A DNA stretch of 64,000 nucleotides from Botryotinia globosa (lineage: Eukaryota; Ascomycota; Leotiomycetes; Helotiales; Sclerotiniaceae), in assembly GCA_014898425.1 (NCBI GenBank), contig RCSZ01000002.1, positions 1,798,001-1,862,000 on the forward strand, written 5' to 3'. The notes below the pieces were generated by a model, which worked only from the letters and a program-made list of their open reading frames with translations, was not told the origin of the DNA and did not search any database. The translations under genes were made by a program, and so were the position numbers. Shown piece after piece: positions 49,319-62,029 of the stretch. How positions within the stretch are numbered: the first letter of the stretch is position 1; every line of letters starts with the position of its first letter.

Positions 49319-51328
49319 ATGCTGGATGGGATGGGTGTTTTGTGCTCTACACTGAAAGACGGCGAGGAAGCGCCGGATAGCGAAATCAAAGAGATCCAGA
49401 GAGAGAAGCCGAGATCCAGTATCTTGAAGATGCCTCAATCTGGAAGACCTGGGACAAGAGCAAAGGAAATCTGGCGTCTCGCGATTGAGAAAAGAGAATT
49501 CGACACTCCAGAAGATTATGATAAAGCTCTCCAGTCTCTTCAGCTGGCTGAACGAAAAACTGCATTTGATGCAAAAGCTGAAGATTTGGCTTCAGAAGTG
49601 GAAAAAAAGGCGGCGAAAATTGTTCAGAGAATCAGGAACTATGATTGGGAAAATCCTCATGGAGAACCAGTCGACGCGAAAGATCTCGCTACTGAAAAGA
49701 GAACTCAGGGAGAGCACTTTCTGGGAAACCTGGATCTCATCAATGACACGAAATTATTGCAGATTGCAAAGCGAATGCCAAAAGGAGCCCACCTTCACAT
49801 TCATTTCAATTCATGTTTACCAGCACAGTTCTTGATACAACAAGCTAGAGATATTGATGCAATGTACATCCGTAGTACTCTACCTCTAACGTCACGAGAA
49901 AATTACACAGCTTCACGAATCTCTTTTATGGTAATGACACCTCATGAAGCAACCCACGTGAAAGGAGAGGAAAAAGAAACTTACGTTCCTCTGGGAGATG
50001 TCACAGATATTGATTATGTCTCCAACAGATGGATGCCATACAAGCAATTTCAAAGGCAGTTCAATTTTGTAGACGAAAACGACACAAGGCTGAGCGGCAC
50101 GACTGGTGCTGAAATATGGCTCGAGAGAAAAATGTTGATTTCGGAAGACGAGGCCCATGGTTGCTCTCAAACTGGTCGCGGGTATGTATACACATTCGAT
50201 GGGAAATTTCATGGCTAACATAATTAGCATCTGGGAAAAGTTCAATTATAGGACTCAGATGATGAAAGGATTATTTGCTTATGAGTCCGCGTTCAGGAAC
50301 TACACCAAGGAATGCATTAAAGATTTCGTCAAAGATAACATCCAGTATGCTGAGATACGCCCGAATTTTATGGCTACGAATTCCCTCAAGTCTGATGATG
50401 GCACAAGAACTATTGGCAATGAGGGGATCATGCATATCATCAACGAAGAGCTGCACTGGACCATGCAAGAGATTCGAAGCAAGGGCCAGTACTTCGGGGG
50501 CATGAAAGTCATTTATTGCACACCTCGCTCATTTGATAGAGGCAAAATTGAGATAGCTTTAGACGAGTGCATTGATTTAAAGAAGAAGTATCAGAAACTG
50601 CTTTGTGGTTAGTCTGCTTCAAATGTCAAATCTACACACTTCCACTAATGCGAATCTAGGGTTTGATCTTGTGGGCCATGAAGAGATGGGAAACGAGCTT
50701 CGACATTTCGTGCCCGAGTTTCTTGCATTCCGTCGGAAATGTAGAGATCAAAAGCTAGAAATCCCTTTTCTGTTCCATTGTGGGGAGACGCTAGAGGTTG
50801 GCGGAAAAGTGGACGGCAATCTTTTCGATGCGATATTACTAAATGCGAAGAGAATAGGACACGGCTATGCAGTCGCAAGACATCCTATTCTAATGGAAAT
50901 ATTCAAAGAAAAGAAAATTGCCATCGAGTCATGTCCTATTTCTAACGAGGTTCTTGGCCTCACTCCGAACATTGCGGGACACAACCTTCCAGTATTACTG
51001 GCAAACGATGTGCCTTGTACGATTAACAGCGACAATGCTACATTCTATAGGCATGTTCCCTTAATTCTCATCAAACAAACGTTCACTAACAGATAATAGA
51101 TCATCCTTATCTCACGACTTCTATCAAGTAATGGTTGGCTCTGAATCAATGTCTCTCCATGGCTGGAAGCAACTTGCACAGTGGAGTTTGGAATATAGCT
51201 GCATGGATAACGATGAGAGAAGAGAAGTTACTAAGGAATGGACCATGAGATGGAGAGATTACTGTCAGTGGATTGTTGATGAGTATAGTTGGGTAAATGA
51301 ATGGACACCAGCATCTGATCGACATTGA
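49319..51328 (+). CDS. adenosine deaminase-related (ADGF/CECR1-type) amidohydrolase
   Basis: Metal-dependent hydrolase of the adenosine-deaminase superfamily. Four exons (49319-50181, 50228-50607, 50660-51050, 51100-51328) give 620 aa. Metal site motifs: HLHIH at residues 158-162, FHCGET, RIGHGYAV, SCPISNEVL and CTINSDNATF. In classical adenosine deaminase the last motif carries two adjacent Asp; here the second is Asn, so activity on adenosine is plausible but not certain. The N-terminal extension before the barrel is typical of the ADGF group, but no signal peptide is seen, so it is probably intracellular. A second Met at 49328 gives MGVLCS, which fits an N-myristoylation pattern. The third intron is GC-AG (AG|GCATGT...AATAG); only this join restores FYRSSLSHDFYQ and closes the frame. 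Confidence 0.93.
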
Positions 51329-53186
51329 TCATTTACCAAGACGATCAGGGAAGCGATTGAAGTTACACGACTGTCGTGCCTTGTTCAGGCTCTTTCGTTG
51401 GTTTCAACTTCATTTAATACCACTGACTGCATGTAAGATGAGGCTGTGGGCTGGAAATCAGAAAATGGGTGGAGCGAGATGATTGAGGGCGTTGAGGCGC
51501 ACGAGATTTTGATATACGAGTCATACCGAGAGACGGCTTCTCGCTTTGGATTTTGGGTGTATTATCTTCATTATTATACTTGATGACTTTTACTACGTTT
51601 TTACCATATTTTTTAATCATGAGATTCTTGTCTCGAACTTGGCCCTCATATATCTATCGTTGAAATTGTACAAATCCTAACTTAAAGCTGACATGAGCAA
51701 TAAGAAAGGAATGACTCCAGCCATTACATTCAGCCTTGAAACGACCACATGCCTAGACGGGTACCTACGGGTAGGCATCTACAAATACCTACGTAGCATG
51801 ATTTCGAGTTCCAAGACGGCACCACGGCATTATTGAAGAGCTGGTCATTATTTGTTATCCAATCGATTATTTGGTGGTGACGAAAGTAGAAAAGAGATTC
51901 AATATATGCAGTAGGTGGACGCGTCTCATCAATTATAGATAGAACAGCAATATTCTTCGTTAACCGTGAACGCCGCGTATGATAAATACCCCTTCATTTA
52001 CCTACGAAGAATGTCCATTTCTGCCTCATAATGTATGGTGGAAGAAAGATTCAAACAAATTGCATTTCTTCTTCCGAGTACCTGTTGGCTGTGCCGCCTC
52101 CTTGCCTCTTCCGAAGTTTCGTGCGTGCATAGCCGCCGAATGTAGATTTTGCTGAACCTGTAGAAAAAGAGTGGTAGATATGTGTTGACAAACGGAAAAC
52201 AAATGGAAAATCGACACACAAAACAAAACTTAGATGAACATGTGGTTAGGAAGGAAACCTTGAAAATGCGAAACAACGGGACTAAAGGGCACTGCTAGTC
52301 TCTGGAGGGTATTAAATATCCACTTATAGGGCTTGGCCTGCACTATTTATTATATGGATTTAGTTTCGATGGGACTCACGGGTGACGGGAGGGAGTCACC
52401 AGGACTTTAGAGTGGTCTGAACGCTGAACGGACGCTAAATGTTAGGACATAATCGCTAAATTCTCTTGACAACATCCGGATTAACAGGAAATTTAAGCTT
52501 TCGAGGTTTTTAAGAAGATACCAAATATTGGAATTATCTAATCATATGATAGAACCACCAGTGAACTCTTTTCAGTAGCCAAGAAAGAACATCTAAAGCA
52601 TATCTTATACCACGCATTTTCAAATTCCACAAGCTCCAGATTCATGGCACCGCAAACAAACCTTCATCATATAAAAGCAATGTACAAAGTAGGCTGACGA
52701 GGTGGGTGTGTAAACTTAGGCACAGCCCTCTGACACATACCCTGTAATGGTATCTCCAACCCACGCGCTACTGGCTCCGCGTTTTTCAGCTCACAGGGCT
52801 TGTGAGACGCGATTGCCCTTTTAGGTCCCTTGTTGAAGATGGGGGGGAGGGGGGAGGGTATGGAATCGGATGAAATATACTAGGTAAGCAAGCTGGCATG
52901 AGGCTCTGTGGATTTCTTTTTTTGATCTTCTCCTATGAATGATAAATATACGACGTCTTCTTTTCATGGGGGAGTAAAGAGTCGAACGAAAATAAAAAGG
53001 ATTAGATATTGAAAGAGTGGTCGTTGAGAGAGCGAAAACTGATATTTGCGAATTTGAGACGTGGGTGAGAAAGGAGGAAAGAGAAAACAAAACAGCAGGC
53101 ACGGTTACCACATTTGACTCGAAGTCGAACCTCGAAGACTTTAGACGACAGCCATCAGACGTTAGACCTTCGGCACAGCAGTGGAG
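51329..53186. other. intergenic
   Basis: 1.9 kb with no supported gene; open frames at 51998-52276 (-) and 52821-53111 (-) have no protein-like features. A GA-rich run (GGGGGGAGGGGGGAGGG near 52840) and A/G-rich leader-like sequence precede the next start codon. Confidence 0.5.
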
Positions 53187-54638
53187 ATGTCAAACTCATG
53201 GTTTCCCTCAGGCAAAGAGGCTCGGTATGTTAGATATCATATCATTATTCGCATGCTTCTCATATCCTGTCCATAGACTAACAACCACCACAGTGAAGGA
53301 TGGCGATTAGATATCGTGTCACTTTTGGCAGTCATAGGGGAATCTGCCATGGCTGATCACTCTCAGACTATGACCTCATCTTGGATGTGCATGCTCCCTC
53401 GGATCATTCCCGCTCCACAAGTCCTCCTCAAATCTTCGCGTCCCTCTCGAATGCCACAAGTTAACGCTGCTGTGGTCGGTGTACATAACGGAGTATATGT
53501 GCAATCACTCAACTTCTTCCCAAATATCATACATCCAATAGAAGAGCTCAAGCCTTTCGAGTTCAAGGTCTTCGAAATCCAGCATAAAAATGCCCGTACT
53601 CAGGTGGTGACTCCACCTACACCCGCGAATAAGGAGAGGCAGGTTTCTGCTTCTAGCAGTATTGAAAATTCACATTTAGAGAGCGGCATAACGCCTCAAC
53701 CTCGACGTCGGGATACACTTAGAGCCAGAATCACCCATCGCGGGACCAATGTCGACAACAAGAAACCCCACGTACCAGCTAAATCCTGGTCACCTCTCAA
53801 CTGTCTTTCTCTGATATCATTCTTCTTGACCATTGGACTTTTTATATGGGCGGTATTGACCCATGACGGAACAGCATGTGTTGCACTCTTCACCATCTCC
53901 CTTGCCTCATCAATTGTCGGTTACGCATCTTATTGGTCACCCGCTCTCATGAATCGCAACAACAACAGTCCCGTTCCGTTGGGCGATGTCGTGATCCGCA
54001 CCAGGGAAGGAGCATTCGTCGTAGTCAGATGCAATGAAGAGATTGCCCGTGAACTATATAATGGAACTGAGGAATGCCAATACTATGTTGGCACAGATAC
54101 TTACCGAGTACTTGTCGGCATTGGTACTTGTCTACTCATGGTTTCCGTCGTGCTTCTTGGAAATTGCGATTTCCAAATGCAAATCTCTATTGGTGCGTCC
54201 TACATCGTTCTCAACGGTGCATACTGGGGGGTAGCTTTGATGAACAAAAGGAGATTCTGGAATCTGTCGAGCTATCAATGGATAGATGTTACGCCTGAAG
54301 ATGCGCAAGGAGCAAATCTGCAGCAGGACGCGAACGATGTTGAAGGAAGGCCTTCTTTCACTAGAACATTATGGTACGCGATCCGAGAGACAAAGAAAAT
54401 CGGATGGGTGAAGACGAGTGGGGCTGCACCAACGACACCGAAGTGGGAGGATTGGCTTACAAAAGCAGAAACCGCCGCTACCAGTAACACTGTGAAATGG
54501 GATGCTGTCCGTCAAAAAGATGCAATTGTTGGTCAATCAGATTCAGTGCCGCAAGCTGAAGCAGCATTCAAAGATACGGCTGCCGAACATGCGCCCGCAG
54601 TCCAAGTTCGGGTACAAGATCGGATCGATACTGAGTGA
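53187..54638 (+). CDS. four-pass membrane protein, 460 aa, unknown function
   Basis: Exons 53187-53224 and 53294-54638 give 460 aa. The first exon encodes MSNSWFPSGKEAR and splices (donor GTATGT, acceptor CCACAG) to EGWRLDIVSLLAVIG. Using the larger exon alone would miss the true start. There are four predicted membrane helices: LNCLSLISFFLTIGLFIWAV, CVALFTISLASSIVGYASYW, YRVLVGIGTCLLMVSVVLLG and QISIGASYIVLNGAYWGVAL. Between helices 2 and 3 lies a loop with VVIRTREGAFVVVRCNEEIA and EECQYYVGTDTY. Both ends are hydrophilic. I recall similar proteins in many filamentous ascomycetes annotated only as integral membrane or hypothetical proteins. No reaction or partner can be assigned. Confidence 0.87.
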
Positions 54639-55480
54639 ATATGCGACCTACGCTTATTACCTATAGATATAGGAAATCGCCTACTTCCAGCACCAACTCA
54701 CGGGCCTGATGGCGCAGTAGGCAAGTCCGTGTTTCAAATGAACGCCTGTTGAGTTGGTGTAACAGTGTAACAGTGTAATAACATTGTAACAGAAAAAACG
54801 TACGGAAAGCCGAGTTTCTGGGGGCCCCCAGTTTTGCTATTTTGATGGTCTATTTTTTTGGTTTATTGTGGGTCTTGAGGACATCAGATAATGAACAAGA
54901 TGGCTTCAGACGGGTGATGATAAGTTGAGAGATATGTTTGAGATACCCTGATATTGAAAAGATGACTATATGGTTGGTCACTTTGAAGATTGAATAATAG
55001 CTGGATGGTTTAAGTTGGTTAATTTAGCGTTGCATTTTTGACTATTTTGTAGGAGGGAAGAGATCTCGATGCGTTCTTTAGGGTTGCTTAGTTAGATATT
55101 TCGCCTTTACTTTTGCTTCTATCTAGTAGTACATTCATTGGTGCTCATCGTTGCTAGATCATTTTTAGAGGCAGGAAGAGGTGGGTCAATAACACTTCAT
55201 GTATATGTTCAGATGACAATGGCTGTTGATTCAAAGACCTCTCTCGTGTTTGTGCACTACCTAGTCTAAACTATCCATCAGCTTTCATATTGCTTGAGTT
55301 TCAGTGCCCTGGATTGGTATTGTCTGTTCACCTTTGGTATCGCTATGCTACATATCTACGTCTCATTTTCCTCGAGTTTTTCTCAGCTTCTGATAGTCTG
55401 GACTCGGGTTCTATTCAATTTCTGACCTCCTGGCTTCCCCACTTTCTGCACTATATATCTCGACTTTGTATTCCTCAAAA
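54639..55480. other. intergenic, 3' region with hairpin
   Basis: 3' region of the 460-aa gene followed by AT-rich DNA. Holds the hairpin at 54691-54759 and a short TAACAGTG repeat just after it (about 54759-54795). No gene. Confidence 0.5.
54691..54759. repeat. inverted repeat with tRNA A-box-like loop
   Basis: CACCAACTCA (54691-54700) and TGAGTTGGTG (54750-54759) are perfect 10-bp inverted copies enclosing 49 nt. Inside, GGCCTGATGGCGCAGTAGGC resembles the 5' half and D-arm (A box) of a tRNA, but no matching B box or acceptor 3' strand follows. It may be a tRNA-derived relic, a short interspersed element fragment or a 3' UTR hairpin. It starts 53 bases after the stop codon of the upstream gene. 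Confidence 0.55.
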
Positions 55481-56376
55481 CTATTCCCTTTCTGGTCTTG
55501 CTTCTCCATCTCTGACGGTTTATTTCGATCTTTCGATCTTAGAGTCGTGGACGTATACGAGGCTATTGAAGTGTGTGGAAACCGTGAATGGGATATCTTC
55601 AAGTTGAGCAAGTCGACCTGGGCCAGATAATGGATGAATCGTCACAAGTACAGGGAGTTGGATCTTGACGGGATGTGCCAACTCATCTATCTCGCCAAGG
55701 AGTTGGAATTCCCTAGAGGGTTCATGTACATGACTCAGAAATTGGTGTCTGGAACAGCAGAGAACATCAAGGATAGAAACCCAACAAATCATCAACATCT
55801 TCATCTTCATCACACTGTCATTAGTAATTTGGCTCGTCATACTTATTCGAATTGATTTTTAATGCATAGTACAGATGCACTTAACGGCGCCAAGGGTAAT
55901 CTTCGCTGTAAAATCTTCAAAGGACTTTTCACCCCGTCGGTGTGTTCCTTGATCAGAGATGCGAATGCAAGAAAGATTCTCTACACGAATACTGCAAATG
56001 CCTCTCGCTGACCGGAATCTGGCCTTTGGAAACTCACATGAAGAAGTCAGCCCAGAAAATCCTCGATACTTTCGATGAATTCTCGTGCAACATGCCCGAG
56101 AATGCATGTCACACATGTCTATTCCGTCTGAGCGATTTGTCTGTTGGGAGAACTGGTTTGAAGGTCCAAGAGCATTTTGATGGTCTCTGTCTTGATTGTA
56201 TGAGCATTTCTAAGCCAAAGAATGGTAAGAATGTCGATGCCGCTTACTGGATGCATGATACTCTCAAGCAGTATAGCATGGGATGCAGAGTGCAACATGA
56301 TCAGCCAACACGGTACTGGTCATTCATGGGCCGAAGAACTCAGATGCAGGCACATCAGGCGGCGAGACAAAGATAG
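55481..56376 (+). pseudogene. decayed copy of a fungal gene of unknown function
   Basis: The protein-like sequence continues across at least three breaks. Frame 2 reads LRVVDVYEAIEVCGNREWDI and FKLSKSTWAR, hits TAA (55628-55630), resumes as WMNRHKYRELDLDGMCQLIY and LAKELEFPRGFMYMTQKL, hits TGA (55853-55855), and resumes as LNGAKGNLRC and FKGLFTPSVCSLIRD. It then shifts to frame 1 near 55955-55965 and reads CECKKDSLHEYCKCLSLTGI, the Cys-pair motif CHTCLFR, FDGLCLDCMSISKPKNGKN and WSFMGRRTQMQAHQAARQR, ending at TAG (56377-56379). The cysteine pattern suggests a metal-binding region. No normal intron removes the first stop; one could remove the second (GTAATT..CATAG). I have a sense of intact relatives in related fungi but cannot name the family. 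Confidence 0.7.
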
Positions 56377-58240
56377 AGAATGTTTGGATGCTCGATTTCG
56401 GGAAAAATGGGACGGTGGTGAGATCTTATGATGCGCGAGGGAGGTTCTATGGTGGATTACATATTGGTCATGATGAGTAAAATATTTCGACCGTTGAAGA
56501 CGATCAAGATAAGACACGAAAATACAGCGTTGGCTTTTGTAGTCCCAATGAATGATTTCTTCACACAATATGGACAGCAGACTAACATAACTTATAAATT
56601 CCTCATGCACCTTCATGACCTTGAATAACACCAAAGAAGGCCAAAGCACACACTAACATGACCACACTGGCAAGCCCCTTTTCACCTCATGTCCTAAGTA
56701 AAAATGCCATATCATCTCATCATTGTTCAAGTTCTGAATCGATACTCCGTCACCCGTATAATCTATCACTTGGCATATTGCAGTCTTGCAACCACATGTA
56801 CAGTATCAATGGATCAAAACTCGTCCAGAATTCATCAGTGTAGCAATCTCAAACCTCGCAATAATCAAAGTACAGAGAGCGATCACCACCATACAAATTC
56901 CAAGAAAGAAGAAGAATAGAACAAACCAAATCACCAGTGGCACTACACACACGAGTGATTTCGAAATCTGAAGTTAGTTGAAAAGAAATGCTGTAGGAAC
57001 AAGATACCCACGTTATGTATCGCTTTCTGTAAGGACCCCGAAGTTCACTAGCGGTCATCTAAATCTAATTGCAACATCGTGAGCGAAATATCCGATGTAA
57101 TATATATGAATTTAAAGGATATAAGTTTGATACATTCATTGCTTATATAGATACTCTAAGCGTTCGCAAAACATGATTCAGAAAAGTTGCAATGACCCGC
57201 AAATTCAGTTCCCCTTCACCACGTTCTCAGAAGACGACGGAGCCGAACAAATCACGAGTCATCCACTAGATCGATCTTCGGTTGTTTTCTCCCCACTGTA
57301 GGTATTATCTTTCATCAGAACGCATAGAATCATCTAGCGGATCCACAAGTTCTTCATAAAACGTCCGTATAAGTGGTGTGTCTATTCCGATTTCAAGTCC
57401 CGGAAAAGAAAAGGCAACCATGTGTTCGAAGCCCGCAAGAGCACGAGTCGTCCTGCCGGATCAAATGACGACCCATGAGCGGCTCTAAAAACGACTGAGT
57501 GATTTAAAAAGAAGGCTTCAGGGTTGATTCCGAAAAGGAGCCCATTTGTTCACTTCTGGGTAGCATTAGTGGCAAGTTTTAGATTGGATGGTAAGAAAAC
57601 TCAGCCCACCTCGCGTGTATCTTGCAATTGCTCTCTTGATTTCGCGCCACATCTCAGTAATATCGCTGAACTCTCAAGCCCACAGTAGAGCCACTCATTA
57701 TCGATCTGCCAGCTCCAGTTGCCAATGGACAAGTTTTCGGAACCACATGCTCTTCAGTGGCCAGTCTCCTCGGTCTTCGTCTTCTGAGGAGATGCTTCTG
57801 GGTGAAGGTTTCTCTGAACTTTGCTGGTTTTGATTGTGGTACTTCTCTGACTGACAGAGGGAATGAATCAAATTTTTATATGCACGATGATAAGGAGAAT
57901 AATTCTGGTAACGCAGACAAATGCTTCCAGTGATGTCGGTGTTGTGGTACGCGAATTAATTTCACACAAGTCAAAGTTTCAGATGGTATAAGGAAAAGGG
58001 AATTGCAAAAATTTCAGAGGAAAAATGTTAATTCCAAATTACTTTGTGAGTTGCTTAGTCGGGCTGGATGCCAATCAGACTGTGAGGACGTATTTTGGCC
58101 AACTAAGCAGGTATCACAGCTCAAGCACCTCTCCATAAGTAGCATAAGTAATTTGCCTGTCACATATTTTAGGGAAACCAGATGTCGAGGGTATCAAAAC
58201 AATCATCATGGTAAAATACATACATGGAGACACTATATAA
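56377..58240. other. intergenic with orphan open frames
   Basis: 1.9 kb with no supported gene. A minus-strand frame at about 57382-57549 (reads FRAAHGSSFDPAGRLVLLRA) is protein-like but has no ATG or complete context. The 57588-57833 (+) frame is not convincing. Confidence 0.45.
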
Positions 58241-59474
<1,234 letters not shown>

Positions 59475-62029
59475 GATGTCGAGGATTGCTAACGAATGAT
59501 CTGATGAGATGTAGGTTTGTCTGATCTAACAAGTGTATCGAATTAAATGTATGGTCTATTCTAATATCTGTCTTTATGTCTAATAATATGATTCAAAAGA
59601 ACGATTATGATTCGAAGTCTAAGAACAAAATATGTATGGAAGATGTTGAAATAATAAACGGTTGGTATTGTAAGTAACAAGTAACAAGCTCCTTTCCCCA
59701 CATTCTTTGTACCGAGGCACGGCAACTAGGCCTAGGCTATACCGGCTTACACACTTCAGATTACGGTAAACGGTAATCAGCTGGACCCCATCTCATCAAG
59801 ATTATGGATTGCTCCGATGCAAACTCTCTGTGTACGGTCCCGAGTAGATTGTTGCTTTTGTTGTTTTTGTATCTTCTTCATAAAAATTCCCTGTCTCATG
59901 ATTGTCTGTCTATCCGTACCTCAGGACAACATTCTTTCTACTTCAACACCGTGAACATAGTTTGGTGGTGGATCATACAGTCACGTGACGTGGTTCTAGA
60001 CACCAAATCGGTCGCACGGCCAATTTCACATATTTCACATGAAATTGGTGATACAAATCACTGAGACGAGTACGCAAGACTGTTCCTGATGGTCAAACCA
60101 CCAGAACCGGTCGAGTAATATAAATTACATCCTAGGTAGTAAATGTCGTCCGACTATGGAATGATATTGATGAGTAACTCTTCAATTATCCTCAAATATT
60201 CGAACACTTGGGCAGCAACAGATTCTAGATCCAGTCAATGCGCTGGCTGTCGAAAATAAGGCTGCTCAGGTGTTGATAGACAAGCCTTGAATATACTTGT
60301 TCGTCTCTCACGCCGCCACGCAATACTATCTATGAACAAAATGTTTCATTGTTAGGTTGTGTACTTCACGGCTCCCCTCATTATCAACTCCCTTGTTGAA
60401 CGGAAAAAGCTCCGTCGATCCAACGTATTCTACGGCGGTTAATAATAAGTAAGCGGAGCACCCGACGGGGTGCGGCATGGTATCCTCTGGGTAGTTTTTG
60501 CGGGCGACCTCTATTCTACGAAGTAAGCTGTTCTTTTCTTTACAATTTGTCGAGGTGACACAATCAGTCCACTTGAGGATCCCAATTGGAAATATCTGCT
60601 GCACGACTGTTATTTCCAAGTCTTTCTAGACGAAATGCAAGTATCTATCCGTCCGGTTCTCCAGGTTTCATAAAGCTAGACACACCCTTTGCTCATCTTG
60701 ATAAACGTCTCATCCAGGCTTCTGGAATCTGGTTGGCACATGAGGGCGGTGAAGTGAGAAGCGGTGGACTCACCGTTGAAGAAGCCGCAGGGCTGAGTGC
60801 TTGATTCAATGTACAGATAGATGTACTTATCCGTTGCTATCACTGGGGTATATACTTTTACCCCAACCTAGGTACCCTGAAGATCATTGATCAATATGTA
60901 CAAATATGTATGTAAGCACCCGTTCCTGCAGACACCTCGATCTCATCTCTTCGGAAATCTACAGTAGTGGCAAAGGGAAGGAAATTGAAGATTGAAATCC
61001 GGCATCCATACCATTACAACTTTTCCAATGCTCCGAATTGACCAACCATATCGCACAACTTCCGGGCAATACATGGCTTTGTCTATTATGGTATATCTGT
61101 CTATATTTGCAAAGATTATAGATGCTGCTGGGTGAGAAAGTCCCAGGTCCTACAAACTTAACATTTTTCCTTTTTGGGGGAAAAAGTAAAACAAATGTGG
61201 TGAGAGATATCAAGTCTCAGTACTCAGTCAATTGGCCTGAAATCAGCTAATATTAGAGGTAGTCGTACTTTCTACATCTCGGGTGCGTCTTCCTGCAGCT
61301 CCTTTTTTTTCTGGCAAGGTTTGGCACTTTGCACTCTTATTGGCCTTCTTTTATGGAGAGCTTTTTTTTTCTATCGTCACCTTCTTGCATATGATCCGCC
61401 CCTCTATATGCACCTTTTGCCTTCCACCCCACATACTTCCATACACACTACACATACATACATACACATCTATGCCAGCTTTCATTTCACTCTCCCAATG
61501 CCCCATGACGATCCGAGACTGCAAATTACTGCAGGTGTCTCCAGCGTTGGCTGGAGCATCTCCACTCACTGCTACTGTCTCAAGCCTCAAATTGCTTTTT
61601 CTACACTTTACCGAAGTCGTCAGTAGGAGGTCACACATGAGCTGTCCTAACCACCGATGGAGACAACACACACGGCTCTAAGCTACGGTCGATCGACGTT
61701 ACTTCTTTGAAATATATTTCATCACGCCGAGACAAATTCCAGAGTCAAGCTGCCGTGTTGCACATGGGTATGCAGATGCAGAGCAATCCAACTCTATTCG
61801 ACTGCCACCTCACAGTTTCATATCACTTCCAACACTCCCCCTCCTTCGTGAAGAGTTTGAAGAGTACATGCGGATCATCTATAAGACCAGCTTCAATTCC
61901 TGCGGAGTATAACGCCATTCCCGAACCCGCTCCCCACTGTTTCTCCTCCACATCACTAGCACTCAATCTCAGATCTAGCTTGAAAGCTTGAACACTTTCA
62001 GACCTTCTAGTACGAAATCACCATTGAAG
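59475..62029. other. divergent intergenic region with orphan open frames
   Basis: 2.6 kb between two start codons facing apart. Two protein-like frames lack a full gene model: 60586-60804 (+; GFIKLDTPFAHLDKRLIQAS, ending at TGA) and about 61823-62010 (-; WGAGSGMALYSAGIEAGLID, then DDPHVLFKLFTKEGECWK). An ACATAC microsatellite-like run is near 61445-61470. No transposon features seen. Confidence 0.45.

Noticed and set aside
54701..54745. A complete tRNA gene
   Set aside because: Only the 5' half and A box resemble a tRNA; there is no B box (GGTTCGAANCC) or matching acceptor strand.
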